Shown: positions 39,770 through 49,274, counted from the first letter of the stretch. The stretch: 64,000 bases of DNA from Lawsonibacter asaccharolyticus (GCA_003112755.1 BFBT01000002.1:248001-312000); one strand, 5' to 3'. The notes: generated from the sequence alone by a model not told the origin. Program-made: numbers and translations.

Positions 39770-42356
39770 TTTCTTTCGCCTCCTCCTTGGGCGGGTGGAT
39801 GCTGAACAGGGCGCAGATGGTCTCCATCTTGATGGCATCCACCGTCGCTTCAAACATCTCGTAGCCTTCCTTCTTGTAGGCAACCACTGGATCCGTCTGG
39901 GCATAAGCTCGGAGCGTGATTCCCTTCTTCAGCTCCTCCATGGCATCCAGGTGGTCCATCCAGTTCTTGTCGATGGACCGGAGCAGGAACAGCCGCTCCA
40001 GTTGGCGGAACTGCTCCGTACCAAATTCATTTTCCTTGCGCTGGTATCCGGCCACGGCCGACTCATAGAGGGCCTCCGTCAGCTTGTCCAGCCCCATCGC
40101 CTTGAGCTCCTCGGTGGTCAGGTGGAACTCATCCGGCAGCATCCACATGGCTCGGTATGGCTTCAGCATCCCCTGGAACCGCAGCGCATCCAGCTCCATA
40201 TTCTCATTCAGATTGGCAAGAATATTGTTGCTGATGACCTTGTGCAGCATCTTGAGGATCTGCTCGTGGACATCCAGGCCATCCAGGACTTGCTGGCGCT
40301 GATCATAGATGACCTTGCGCTGGGTATTCATCACATCATCGTACTCCAGCACCCGCTTGCGGGCCTGGAAGTGCTGGGACTCGACCTGCCGCTGCGCGCT
40401 CTCGATGGCCCCTGAGAGGATCTTGGCGTCAATGGGCGTATCATCATCCACACCCAGTTTATCCAGAATGCCCTCCACCCGGCTGGCTCCAAACAGGCGC
40501 ATGATGTCGTCCTCCAGGGACAGGTAAAAGCGGCTCTCGCCAGGGTCACCCTGGCGGCCGGCGCGGCCGCGCAGCTGATTGTCGATACGCCTGGCCTCAT
40601 GCCGCTCGGTGCCCAGAATGAACAGACCGCCCAGCAGATGAACGGCCTTGGCCGCCGTGCAGGTCTGGATCCGGTATTTAGCCTCTGTCTCCACATATTC
40701 TCGCCGCAGCTTCAGAATCTCCTCATCGTCCGTATCGGCATAGCTGGTAGCTTCAGCCAACAGCTCCTCAGAGACGCCATTCTTGAGCATTTCCTCCCTA
40801 GCCAGGAACTCAGGGTTGCCGCCCAGCATAATATCGGTACCGCGGCCAGCCATATTGGTAGCAACGGTCACGGCGCCCAGCTTGCCGGCCTGGGCCACGA
40901 TGCGGGCCTCATGCTCGTGGTTCTTAGCATTGAGGACATTATGGGGGATACCCTTCTGCCGCAGCAGCTTGGACAGCTCCTCCGATTTCTCAATAGAAAC
41001 AGTACCCACCAGCACTGGTTGCCCCCGGTCGTGGCAGTCCTCAATCTTTTCCACGATGGCACGGAGCTTGCCGGCGGCTGTGCGGTAGACGGCATCCGGG
41101 TGATCCTTGCGGATGACAGGCTTGTTGGTGGGGATCTCCACCACATCCAAACAGTAGGTGTTCCCAAATTCTTCCCTCTCGGTCATGGCTGTACCAGTCA
41201 TGCCGGACAGCTTATCGTACAGCCGGAAGAAATTCTGGAAAGTGATGGTGGCGTAGGTCTTGGACTCATTAGCGATCTGGACGCCCTCCTTGGCTTCGAT
41301 GGCCTGGTGTAGCCCTTCATTGTAGCGCCGACCCGGCATCACGCGCCCAGTGAACTCATCCACAATGACCACTTCGCCGTTGCGCACAACATAGTCAATA
41401 TCTCGGCGCATCACGCCTCTGGCCCGGAGCGCCTGGTTGATGTGGTGGACCAGGGTCGTATTCTCGATGTCACCCAGGTTTTTGACCTGGAACGCAGCCT
41501 CAGCCTTGCGGATGCCGCGGGCCGTGAGAGTCGCTGTACGGGACTTCTCATCTACAATGTAGTCCACATCAATGTCGGGAGACTCTTCCTCCTTGGCGTC
41601 CACGCTGGCGATACGGCAGCACTTGAGGGACTGCACAAACTGGTCGGCCATCATGTACAGGGGACTAGCCGCCTCAGCCTGCCCGGAGATGATGAGGGGT
41701 GTCCGGGCCTCGTCGATGAGGATAGAGTCGACCTCATCCACAATGGCGAACCGGTGGCTGCGCTGGACCTGCCCCTCCCTGGAAACAGACATATTGTCCC
41801 GCAGGTAATCGAACCCAAACTCATTATTGGTCCCATAGGTGATATCGGCCTTGTAGGCAGCCATCTTCTCAAAGGGCGGCTGGTTCTGATAGACGAGGCC
41901 GACCGTCAGCCCCAGGAACCGGTAGATCTTGCCCATCTGCTCAGAGTCGCGCTTGGCCAGGTAGTCGTTGACGGTGACCACATGGACGCCCTCCCCGGAT
42001 AGGCCGTTCAGAAAGGCGGGCAGGGCCGCCACCAGCGTCTTGCCCTCGCCTGTCCGCATCTCGGCAATCCGCCCCTGATTGAGAATTATTCCGCCAATCA
42101 GCTGCACCCGGTATGGATACATGCCCAGCACCCGCCGGGCCGCCTCGCGGCAGACAGCAAAGGCGTCAGGAAGGATATCGTCCAGGGTCTCCCCTGCCGA
42201 CAGCCGGGCCCGGAGGGCATCTGTCTGCCCCTGGAGCTCGCCGTCCTCCATATCCTCATACTTACTGGACAGCGATTCGATTTTATCCACGATCGGCATG
42301 ATCGCCTTGACTTCACGCTGGGAAGAAGTCCCAAATAGTTTCTCAAAGATATTCAT
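39762..42356 (-). CDS. secA: SecA-type preprotein translocase ATPase, 864 aa
   Basis: ATP-driven motor that pushes proteins through SecYEG. From ATG 42356 (MNIFEKLFG, typical SecA start): Walker A MRTGEGKT (about 100-107), DEVDSILIDEARTPLIISG, MTGTA, NMAGRGTDI, QLRGRAGRQGD and the helical scaffold. Full-length, but without the C-terminal CxC...CH zinc tail, so it is a SecA2-like or element-owned copy. AAGGAGG is 24 bases upstream with a weak GCGG/CCGC stem between. It sits between a DUF2325 protein and an ATP-grasp protein; no secY is nearby. It may export the element's own surface proteins (inference). Confidence 0.93.
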   Translation of the reverse strand: MNIFEKLFGTSSQREVKAIMPIVDKIESLSSKYEDMEDGELQGQTDALRARLSAGETLDDILPDAFAVCREAARRVLGMYPYRVQLIGGIILNQGRIAEMRTGEGKTLVAALPAFLNGLSGEGVHVVTVNDYLAKRDSEQMGKIYRFLGLTVGLVYQNQPPFEKMAAYKADITYGTNNEFGFDYLRDNMSVSREGQVQRSHRFAIVDEVDSILIDEARTPLIISGQAEAASPLYMMADQFVQSLKCCRIASVDAKEEESPDIDVDYIVDEKSRTATLTARGIRKAEAAFQVKNLGDIENTTLVHHINQALRARGVMRRDIDYVVRNGEVVIVDEFTGRVMPGRRYNEGLHQAIEAKEGVQIANESKTYATITFQNFFRLYDKLSGMTGTAMTEREEFGNTYCLDVVEIPTNKPVIRKDHPDAVYRTAAGKLRAIVEKIEDCHDRGQPVLVGTVSIEKSEELSKLLRQKGIPHNVLNAKNHEHEARIVAQAGKLGAVTVATNMAGRGTDIMLGGNPEFLAREEMLKNGVSEELLAEATSYADTDDEEILKLRREYVETEAKYRIQTCTAAKAVHLLGGLFILGTERHEARRIDNQLRGRAGRQGDPGESRFYLSLEDDIMRLFGASRVEGILDKLGVDDDTPIDAKILSGAIESAQRQVESQHFQARKRVLEYDDVMNTQRKVIYDQRQQVLDGLDVHEQILKMLHKVISNNILANLNENMELDALRFQGMLKPYRAMWMLPDEFHLTTEELKAMGLDKLTEALYESAVAGYQRKENEFGTEQFRQLERLFLLRSIDKNWMDHLDAMEELKKGITLRAYAQTDPVVAYKKEGYEMFEATVDAIKMETICALFSIHPPKEEAKESA

Positions 42357-42393
42357 ATTTTTGCGGACCTGGATGAGCCCGCCCTCCTTCTCG

Positions 42394-43989
42394 TTAAAAA
42401 ATCTGTTCTGCCAACGACCGACAGATACTGCTGGGACCGTTGAAGTTAACCAACAGCATAGGGATGCCGGTGCCCTTAACGACCGACTTGGCCTGTTCGT
42501 AACTCTTGTGGGAGACATACTTAGACAGGATGACCACCGCGTCGGCGGAGGATAGAGTGTCGGGCAACCACTCGTTGACGGCAAAGAACCGCCATTCGGG
42601 GAACAGCTCCCGGAGCACCCGCTGGGTATTGCTGTGGCCGCCGACGATGACCAGCTTCTTGTCGGAGAGCTTCTGGTAGGCATCTTCACCAATGCGGTCC
42701 CGCACGCCCGTGGGGGCCGGCGGGGCGTCCTGCTCCAACAAGTCCTCATCATCCAGGAACAGGTCTTGCTCCTCGATCATGCTGATGAGCTGGGAGTTGA
42801 TCTCATTGAAGGCAGCCCGGCCCTCGCTGACGGTTGCGGACAACCGCTTGTTCTCCTCCTGGACCTTGGAGAGAGCAGCCTTTGTCCGTTCCAGGTCTAT
42901 GGCGGCCGAGTCGGCTTTCTTTCTGGCCTTGGCGACCTCCTCTTTCATGGCGGAAACTTCTTCATTATATGCAGAAGCCCGCTTGGTCTCGCGCCGCTCT
43001 TCCCCGATGGCCTGTTCCATACTGTCCATGTCCTTGGCATGCGCATCCTTCTCGGCCATCAGCGCCTTGCTCAACCGGGCAGTGGCGTTGGTCAGCTTGG
43101 CGTTTTCGGCCCTGGCCTCGTTGAAGGCCCTGACGGCAGGCAGGACTGTCTCCCTGGCTGCCTCAAAATATCGCTCCTTGCGCCGATCCACCCGCCTGGT
43201 CATCGGCTCGATCTCCAGGCCGCTACTGCGGACATAGAATATGGTGGACATTAGCTCCTGGAACCGAGGCTGGCAGGAGGCCACGGCCATGAACGAGGGG
43301 TTCAGGCAACTGGCCTGCCGGGCCGGCGAGGACGAGGGGTCGGCAGTGACCGTTGAATCATTGGAGAGGATAGTCGTCCACACAGTTGCCATCTCCCCCG
43401 CAAAGGAGAAGTTGGGGGTGCCAACCATCAGCATGAAGACATAGTTCATCATTTCCTTGTACAGGTCCATGAGTTCTTTGCCGGAGCGGGTTTCAGAAGG
43501 ATGAGTGGGCACATTCTCTTGGTCTCTGACATCGAACTTCCTGCCCAGCTTCGGCTGCGGGATCACGGCTTTCAATTCCTTGTCGACCATATCAAAGAAT
43601 TTGGCGTGGTTCTTCTTGGCATTGGGAAATACCCGCCGTACATATTGCTGGAAGACATTCTTGCAATACCGCATTTCTTTTGCGGTGGCGGCCATGATCA
43701 GCCCCAGATGCGCTGAGTCCATGATATTCTGCCAGGGGTGGAATGCAGGACCGTCTCCGCGGAGGCAGGAAGCATACTCCTCCCGCTTCCCGAACTTCTT
43801 GAAGTACTGGTCCAGCTGTTCCTCCAGATCGACAAAGGCGTCGTTGATTCTCTTATTGGAGAACCAGCAGGGCCGGAAATGGACCAGTATCGCATTCATG
43901 AGGTAGAGCGTGCAGCAGCTTTCGCTCTCATTTTCGATTGATTCGATTTCTTTTTGGACGATGACATCCATGAGAAATTGTTTATCCAT
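42394..43989 (-). CDS. Coiled-coil DUF2325 protein B, 531 aa
   Basis: Paralogue of the next gene. Helical N-terminal 280 residues, a long charged coiled coil (about 285-410, e.g. AEKDAHAKDMDSMEQAIGEE), an acidic spacer (EEQDLFLDDEDLLEQDAPPA), then a C-terminal alpha/beta domain with KLVIVGGHSNTQRVLRELF and ADAVVILSKYVSHKSYEQA: the DUF2325 fold, where a GGH.N loop and conserved basic/acidic residues suggest a nucleotide-like ligand. ATG follows GGGGGATT, 12 bases after the upstream stop. Function unknown. Confidence 0.8.
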   Translation of the reverse strand: MDKQFLMDVIVQKEIESIENESESCCTLYLMNAILVHFRPCWFSNKRINDAFVDLEEQLDQYFKKFGKREEYASCLRGDGPAFHPWQNIMDSAHLGLIMAATAKEMRYCKNVFQQYVRRVFPNAKKNHAKFFDMVDKELKAVIPQPKLGRKFDVRDQENVPTHPSETRSGKELMDLYKEMMNYVFMLMVGTPNFSFAGEMATVWTTILSNDSTVTADPSSSPARQASCLNPSFMAVASCQPRFQELMSTIFYVRSSGLEIEPMTRRVDRRKERYFEAARETVLPAVRAFNEARAENAKLTNATARLSKALMAEKDAHAKDMDSMEQAIGEERRETKRASAYNEEVSAMKEEVAKARKKADSAAIDLERTKAALSKVQEENKRLSATVSEGRAAFNEINSQLISMIEEQDLFLDDEDLLEQDAPPAPTGVRDRIGEDAYQKLSDKKLVIVGGHSNTQRVLRELFPEWRFFAVNEWLPDTLSSADAVVILSKYVSHKSYEQAKSVVKGTGIPMLLVNFNGPSSICRSLAEQIF

Positions 43990-44001
43990 GATGAATCCCC
44001 C

Positions 44002-45675
44002 TTAAAGCATTTTCGCAAGGGCCTGGCAGATGCTGGTAGGCCCGTTGTAGCTGACAGTGAGCATGGGAACATCGGCGCTTTTGACGGCGGCCCTGGCCTG
44101 TTCGACATTCTTGTGGGAGGTGTACCGAGCCAGGACAGCAACTGCGTCCACGGCGGACATAGAGTCGGTGAGCTTTTCGTCGACGGCAAAGAACCGCCAT
44201 TCAGGGAACAACTCTCGTAGCACCCGTTGGGTATTGGCATGGCCGCCTACGACCACCAGCCGTTTGCCGGCCAGCTTTTCATAGACCTCCTCGCCAATGC
44301 GCTCCCGCACGCCGGAGGGTGCCGGCGGCGCATCCTGCTCCTGCAGGTCGTCTTCATCCAGGAACATGCCGTCCTCCCACAGCAGGTTGATGTACTGCTC
44401 GTTGATCTCATTGTAGGATGCCTGGCTCGCTTTGAGGTTTTCAGTCAGCCGCTTATTCTCCCCCTGCAACCGGGACAGGTTAGCATTGACCCGCTCCAGG
44501 TCTGTCTCAGACTTCCTCCTAACGGCTGTCAGCTCTTCTTTGAGTTTGGATAGTTCTTGCTCCAGTTCGGGAGCAGCCGTCCGCTTGGACATCTCGTCCA
44601 GCTGTGCCCGCAGGTCTTTGACTTCCTGCTCAGCCTCATCCAGCTGGATCTTCATTTTCTCCTGCCCCATGAGCGCGTCGCCGGCCATATCGACCTGGTA
44701 CCGGATCGCCTCATCCATTCCTTCCATAATGGGGGCAAGGACGGAATCATGCAATGCAAAATACCGAGCCCGCTCCTCACTGCCCTTACTGTACAGAGGC
44801 GCGACCGGCAACTGGCTGCTGCGCACATAGAAGATAGCAGATAACAGTCGCCGAAACTCAGGCCGGCAGAGATAGCAGACCAGTGGTTCAGGGTTCAGAC
44901 AGGCCGCTTCCCGGGCAAACCGGCTATTGATGTCTACCTCCTTGGTTTTTTCCCCATCCACATAGGACCAGCGCATATTCTTCGGCAAGATCGCATCCGA
45001 GTAAGGAGTCTCAGGCATAAGCATGGTGATATACCGCCACATCTCATGCATGAAATCCCGCTTTTCCCCGGTATTGAGCTGCTGGAAAGGCAGTTCGCTC
45101 ATGGGCAGGATACCTGTTGTGGGAAGCTCCGGGTATTGGACGGCAGGACTCAAAACAGAGTTGATGCGATCTGTGAGCAGCACCATGGCAGGTTTTGGTT
45201 TGGGTGTTGACAGCACCATGAGCGCCTCTTTGGGCTTAGGAAATGCACGGCGCAGGAACTTGGCCATAGTACGCATGGCAAACTTCCGGTCCTTGGGCTC
45301 CTTGGATATGAGGAGACCAATATCCTGAGAGGGAACGACTCCGCTGTTGAGCTCAACGCAGTACCGGACCTTCCCCACATCAAAGGACTTGCAAGTCTCA
45401 CTTTCTGTTACAATTTTAGAGTGCTTCGCAATAGAGGAAAAGAAGACATCTCGGCCGGCTTTCTCCTGGTAGTCAGAAAGCTGTCGGCATAGGTCAGAAA
45501 AGGCGGGATCGAACTTCTTGCTCTGAAACCAATCAGGACGCAGATACGCCAGCACACTGCTATACAGGTAGGCGTCGATCAGAGGCCCCTCCACGGGGAG
45601 CTTCTCAGGGCCCTTGCCTTCCAGCACTGTTGCCAAAAAGTCGGCATAATCGATCATAATTTCCTGTTTTGTCAT
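44002..45675 (-). CDS. Coiled-coil DUF2325 protein A, 557 aa
   Basis: Same plan as protein B: helical N-terminal 300 residues, coiled coil (about 320-430, SKLKEELTAVRRKSETDLER), acidic linker, then DUF2325 (RLVVVGGHANTQRVLRELF, SYNGPTSICQALAKML at the end). The two paralogues are clearly homologous throughout but well diverged, so the duplication is old. ATG follows AAGGAGTGACC, 7 bases after recG. Two such proteins between RecG and SecA is an arrangement I have not met. Confidence 0.8.
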   Translation of the reverse strand: MTKQEIMIDYADFLATVLEGKGPEKLPVEGPLIDAYLYSSVLAYLRPDWFQSKKFDPAFSDLCRQLSDYQEKAGRDVFFSSIAKHSKIVTESETCKSFDVGKVRYCVELNSGVVPSQDIGLLISKEPKDRKFAMRTMAKFLRRAFPKPKEALMVLSTPKPKPAMVLLTDRINSVLSPAVQYPELPTTGILPMSELPFQQLNTGEKRDFMHEMWRYITMLMPETPYSDAILPKNMRWSYVDGEKTKEVDINSRFAREAACLNPEPLVCYLCRPEFRRLLSAIFYVRSSQLPVAPLYSKGSEERARYFALHDSVLAPIMEGMDEAIRYQVDMAGDALMGQEKMKIQLDEAEQEVKDLRAQLDEMSKRTAAPELEQELSKLKEELTAVRRKSETDLERVNANLSRLQGENKRLTENLKASQASYNEINEQYINLLWEDGMFLDEDDLQEQDAPPAPSGVRERIGEEVYEKLAGKRLVVVGGHANTQRVLRELFPEWRFFAVDEKLTDSMSAVDAVAVLARYTSHKNVEQARAAVKSADVPMLTVSYNGPTSICQALAKML

Positions 45676-45681
45676 ACCAGG

Positions 45682-47601
45682 TCACTCCTTTGTTTGAAAA
45701 TAGTTGCGGATGGCCGCCGCCAACTTCGGGTAGCGGAGGATCATATCCACGACCTTGGAGTCTCCCGTCTGCTCGCTGCCCAGAATATCGCCGGGACCCC
45801 GCAACTGCAGGTCCACCTCGGCAATCTTAAAGCCGCTAGGGAACATGGTCATGGCCGCCAGCTTCTCATTGGAGGTATCGCTGACCAGGCAGCAGTAGCC
45901 TTGGTCGCCCTTGCGGCCCACGCGGCCACGGAGCTGGTGTAGAGCCGCCAATCCAAACCGGTCGGCGTTCATCACAGCGATGGCGGTGGCATTGGGAACA
46001 TTGACGCCAACCTCCACAATGGTGGTGGAGACCAGGATTTGGATCTCATTGCGGGCAAACTGATCAATGACGGCCAGTACATCCTTCTGCTTCATATCGC
46101 CGCTGATGCTGTCAGCCTTATACATGGGGGCATTATCATGAAGGAACTGCTGGACCTCATCCACGACTGTTTTAACAGACAGGACATCCTTGAACCGCTC
46201 ACTCTCGGAGTCCTCAATGAAGGGACAGACGATATACGCCTGATGTCCCAGCTTCACCTGCTCCAGCAGTTTCTGATAGACATCCGGCCGCTTATGGTCC
46301 ACGGTAGTAATGACTGTCTTGCGGCCTTTTGGCATCGTCTGGATGGTGATAATATCCAGGCAGTCGCCATAGACGGAGGAGGCGTAGCTACGGGGGATGG
46401 GGGTAGCGGTCATGGAGAGATGGTGTGCGCCCGTCTTGTCGAACTCGGACAGCAGTGCCTTCTGGGCGGCGCCAAACCGGTGTTCCTCGTCCACGATGGA
46501 CAGGGCCAGGTTCCGGAACTGGAGCTCCGGAGAGAGGACAGCGTGAGTACCAATGAGAATGCTGATACTGCCGTCCGCCAGCCCTGCTAGGATCTTCTTC
46601 CGGGCTTTGCCCTTAGCCTCGCTGGTCAGCAAGGCGATACCATCAGACCCAGCCAGTTTGGACATCTCATCGTAGTGCTGCTTGGCCAGCACCAGGGTGG
46701 GAGCCATGATAATCGTCTGACCGCCATTCTCCCGGGCGCAGAGGGCCGCAATGAGGGCGACGGCCGTCTTGCCGCAGCCGACATCGCCGGAAACCAGGGC
46801 ATTCAGGGGCATCTCCTGGTTCATGCCGTTGTAGATGGACTCCACGGCCTTACTCTGGTCCACGGTCAGATCGAAGGGAAGGCTCTTGATGAAAGCGTCC
46901 ATGACCTCCCGCTTAAACATTGGCTTGGCCCGGACAAACGCCTTATTCTGGCGACGCTTGAACAGGGCCTCGTAGAAGTCGTATATCTGCTCGAAGTTCA
47001 TTCGGCGGCTGGCCTTTTTCCAGGAGTCCTCGCTGGATGGCTGGTGCATCTCCTGGTAGGCGGCGACCCGCTCCATCAGCCCCATGGCCTTGGCCACGGC
47101 GTCCTTCTCGGTCCAACTTGCGGTTGCAGCCATCACAGAGAGACTGGCTCTGATCTTCTCAGACAGGTACTTATCGGACATGCCGGTGATCTTGGAGTAG
47201 CAGGGATGGATGTGAGCCAGCTTATTCTCGCCTTGGCAGACCATGACCGGCTGCACCATCTGCGGCTGACCATTGTAGAAGCTGATTTTACCACAGAAGG
47301 TCCATAGTGCGCCTCGCTCGAAGGAGTCCTTGAAGAAACAGCCGCCAAACCAGGTAATGTAGATATAGCCACTGCCGTCGTCCAGCTGGAGGGAGAACTT
47401 AGCATTGTCATAGATATGGGTAACGACGCCGTCGATTCGACAGACATCTCCGTCCATCAGATCCTTGATCTTCTTCTTGGTGCGGAAGTCCTGGTACTTA
47501 CGGGGAAAGAAGGTTGCCAACTCTTCCACACAGGTAATGTGCTTCTTTTCAAATTGTTTCTCTTTTACGGGAGAAACCTGTATCTTGCTCAGTGGGATCA
47601 T
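45682..47601 (-). CDS. recG: RecG-like ATP-dependent DNA helicase, 639 aa
   Basis: RecG remodels stalled forks and branched DNA. Wedge/OB fold in the first 130 residues (CRIDGVVTHIYDNAKFSLQL), then superfamily-2 helicase motifs: DVGCGKTAVALIAALCA (motif I), VDEEHRFG (motif II), MTATPIPRS (III), VEVGVNVPNA and HQLRGRVGRKG (V, VI). Slightly shorter than host RecG (about 680). AAAGGAG precedes ATG. First gene of the operon; may act on transfer or replication intermediates (inference). Confidence 0.9.
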   Translation of the reverse strand: MIPLSKIQVSPVKEKQFEKKHITCVEELATFFPRKYQDFRTKKKIKDLMDGDVCRIDGVVTHIYDNAKFSLQLDDGSGYIYITWFGGCFFKDSFERGALWTFCGKISFYNGQPQMVQPVMVCQGENKLAHIHPCYSKITGMSDKYLSEKIRASLSVMAATASWTEKDAVAKAMGLMERVAAYQEMHQPSSEDSWKKASRRMNFEQIYDFYEALFKRRQNKAFVRAKPMFKREVMDAFIKSLPFDLTVDQSKAVESIYNGMNQEMPLNALVSGDVGCGKTAVALIAALCARENGGQTIIMAPTLVLAKQHYDEMSKLAGSDGIALLTSEAKGKARKKILAGLADGSISILIGTHAVLSPELQFRNLALSIVDEEHRFGAAQKALLSEFDKTGAHHLSMTATPIPRSYASSVYGDCLDIITIQTMPKGRKTVITTVDHKRPDVYQKLLEQVKLGHQAYIVCPFIEDSESERFKDVLSVKTVVDEVQQFLHDNAPMYKADSISGDMKQKDVLAVIDQFARNEIQILVSTTIVEVGVNVPNATAIAVMNADRFGLAALHQLRGRVGRKGDQGYCCLVSDTSNEKLAAMTMFPSGFKIAEVDLQLRGPGDILGSEQTGDSKVVDMILRYPKLAAAIRNYFQTKE

Positions 47602-47662
47602 ATTTGAAATACACTCCTTTCTGGGGTGGCAGGTTGTTTGTTGATGGGAAATTTGCGTGCTG

Positions 47663-47747
47663 AGTCTTTTTTACCGAAGAAATCGACGGGGATTTTGCCT
47701 GTTGCCATCTGGAGGAGCCGCCTCGTATATGGTCCGTGAGGCTCCGC
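47663..47747 (+). repeat. Dispersed element, copy 19 (short form)
   Basis: GTCTTTTTTACCGAAGAAAT ... TATATGGTCCGTGAGGCTCC. It starts 60 bp behind the recG start and points away. Confidence 0.88.
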
Positions 47748-47763
47748 TGTTGCTGGCAACAGC

Positions 47764-48120
47764 TCACCCCTCGTCTCCGGCGACGGCCCCAAACTCCAAG
47801 CGGATATGCTCAGCCATCAGGGCGGCCTTTTCATCCAGGCTGATATTTTTCTCCCGAAGGCCGGCACTGCCGATGCCCAGCTCCTTGCCCAGCTCATAGA
47901 GAAAATCATTGATACCCTGGCGGTAGCTCTCATCATCCAGCTTTTTCTCGTAGTTGGAACAGCGCAGGCCCTCCAGAGCCACGCTGATGCCTTCCTCATA
48001 ACCGGCCTTATGAGCCTCGGCCCTGGCGATGGCAATGGCGTACCTTTCCCGTTCGCTGGCAATGCAGGACTTCAAATAGCCTTCGTAGGCAGGAATATCG
48101 ATGTTTTTGGGACAATACAT
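47764..48120 (-). CDS. Hypothetical helical protein, 118 aa
   Basis: ATG at 48120 after GAGGAGGATG; it overlaps the upstream stop by one base (TGATG). The sequence is strongly helical with a central SERERYAIAIARAEAHKAG stretch and Gly-rich turns. No family recognised. Third or last gene of the 49.1-47.8 kb unit. Confidence 0.7.
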   Translation of the reverse strand: MYCPKNIDIPAYEGYLKSCIASERERYAIAIARAEAHKAGYEEGISVALEGLRCSNYEKKLDDESYRQGINDFLYELGKELGIGSAGLREKNISLDEKAALMAEHIRLEFGAVAGDEG

Positions 48121-48467
48121 CACACATCCTCCTCGCTGATATGGATGCCCGGGTCCTGCATGACATCCTGGACCTTATCGGGATGCTCATTGGCCCATTT
48201 GATCCAGCGGCAAATTCGTGTTCGCACAATAGGAAGCGAAAGAAACGGCCGTGATGTCAATATCAGGTTCTGGTTCTGAATCATCAGCGCCGTGTTTTCT
48301 GCTACCTCATTTACCTCATAGGGCGTCGGCAGCAGCGTGCGGATAAGTCCGCCATTCAAACCAGGATCGATGCCGCAGATTTTCATTTCTAAAAGTTCGT
48401 ATCGCTGCTGTCGGTGCATTACCATGCTGAGACAGTCCCCCTCTTTTACATAAATTCGTTCGTTCAT
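48120..48467 (-). CDS. Hypothetical protein, 115 aa
   Basis: I favour ATG 48467 (MNERIYVKEGDCLSM). The AAGGAGGG ribosome site is separated from it by a TGGGCCA TCG TGGCCCA hairpin, the same ribosome-site/hairpin/start layout as ftsH. An in-frame GTG at 48512 lies 4 bases after GGAGG and is the alternative. The C-terminal part (RTRICRWIKWANEHPDKVQD) is a basic helix. Not recognised. Confidence 0.6.
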   Translation of the reverse strand: MNERIYVKEGDCLSMVMHRQQRYELLEMKICGIDPGLNGGLIRTLLPTPYEVNEVAENTALMIQNQNLILTSRPFLSLPIVRTRICRWIKWANEHPDKVQDVMQDPGIHISEEDV

Positions 48468-48548
48468 ACTTCTGGGCCACGATGGCCCAACCCTCCTTCT
48501 CTCTTTTTGCACCTAACCTCCATGCTGGAGGCTCATTTGGCTCTTGTT
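48446..48548 (-). promoter_or_regulatory. Hairpins between the 48549 gene and its downstream gene
   Basis: Minus strand: CCTCCAGCATGGAGG could hide a GGAGG ribosome site, then AAGGAGGG, then the TGGGCCA/TGGCCCA hairpin before ATG 48467. Looks like translational control. Confidence 0.4.
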
Positions 48549-49055
48549 TTATGCTTTAGATTGATCTTCTTTTGGGCGTTCAGGCAAGGCCACCCCCAGA
48601 AAAATGGGTTTAATCTGGAGTTGGATACGATACAGCCACGGATCTCGGCCAGGCCGGCCCTGGGTGCGAGATGGGACCAACATCAGATTGCAGCCCCGGT
48701 GGCAGTACTTGCTTACAGCAAACAGGAACTGTGGCCCAATCCCAAGCCAGTCCGAGTACCGCATCGGCTGCACATCCGAGACTTTGACAGCCATGCGTCC
48801 GACTCTCCTGGGCATCCGGGACGCGCTTAGCCATTGGACTTGGACCTCTTCCATGCCAGCATCGGCCCGGTAGAGAAATCCGGAACTGCCGTCCTCTGCC
48901 CACTGCTCAGCGACCAGGAGTGTCGTACATGGCCAGCAGGGAGCTGCCTGAGGCAGGTCGCCATCCTGAGACCGGAGGTGTGGGAGAACGCCTATAGCAA
49001 GGCTGTCGGTGCGCTGCAGTACATGGATGTGCTCGGCGTAAAGAATGATCCTCAC
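48549..49055 (-). CDS. Hypothetical protein, 168 aa
   Basis: Starts at GTG 49055, whose bases overlap the stop of a 22-codon reading frame (GTGA). GGAGGAGA precedes it. Several Trp, Cys and Arg residues (QPMRYSDWLGIGPQFLFAV, CHRGCNLMLVPS); no known domain. It is expressed from the promoter at 49291. Confidence 0.65.
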   Translation of the reverse strand: MRIILYAEHIHVLQRTDSLAIGVLPHLRSQDGDLPQAAPCWPCTTLLVAEQWAEDGSSGFLYRADAGMEEVQVQWLSASRMPRRVGRMAVKVSDVQPMRYSDWLGIGPQFLFAVSKYCHRGCNLMLVPSRTQGRPGRDPWLYRIQLQIKPIFLGVALPERPKEDQSKA

Positions 49056-49120
49056 AGAGTCTCCTCCACATGGTACGACAGGCTGTCCGGCAAATTCAGA
49101 ATGTCAGTCTCATAGCACAT
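49052..49120 (-). CDS. Small ORF, 22 aa (leader or microprotein)
   Basis: ATG 49120 after AGGGGAG reads MCYETDILNLPDSLSYHV.., ending CTG TGA with a 4-base overlap onto the GTG of the next gene. It may be a coupling leader peptide; whether the peptide itself matters is unknown. Confidence 0.45.
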   Translation of the reverse strand: MCYETDILNLPDSLSYHVEETL

Positions 49121-49164
49121 TTAGACCACTCCCCTGTCAGGCTTGATGGAATCTTTTCGGGTTT

Positions 49165-49274
49165 CGGGTATTCGACAAATTGTGTGGTTAAATCTATGTA
49201 GGCTCTCTGACTTCCTGCTTAGATATGCCCACCAATCTGCAGTTTGCCACCTCAATACGACTTGTCGAATACCC
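49165..49274. repeat. Inverted-repeat mini-element, about 110 bp
   Basis: Left arm GGGTATTCGACAAATTGTGT (49165-) and right arm, inverted, GGGTATTCGACAAGTCGTAT (ending 49274) enclose about 55 bp without a gene. The same arm occurs once at 4221-4254. It looks like a MITE or a pair of protein-binding sites. It lies within the leader of the 49120 unit. Confidence 0.5.

Noticed and set aside
42388..42420. TTTTTTAACGAGAA before secA as another dispersed element
   Set aside because: Only the first 14 bases fit, and the rest is DUF2325 coding sequence; probably coincidence.
42357..42752. Upstream extension of the secA frame
   Set aside because: It overlaps the DUF2325 gene in another frame; SecA homology begins at 42356.
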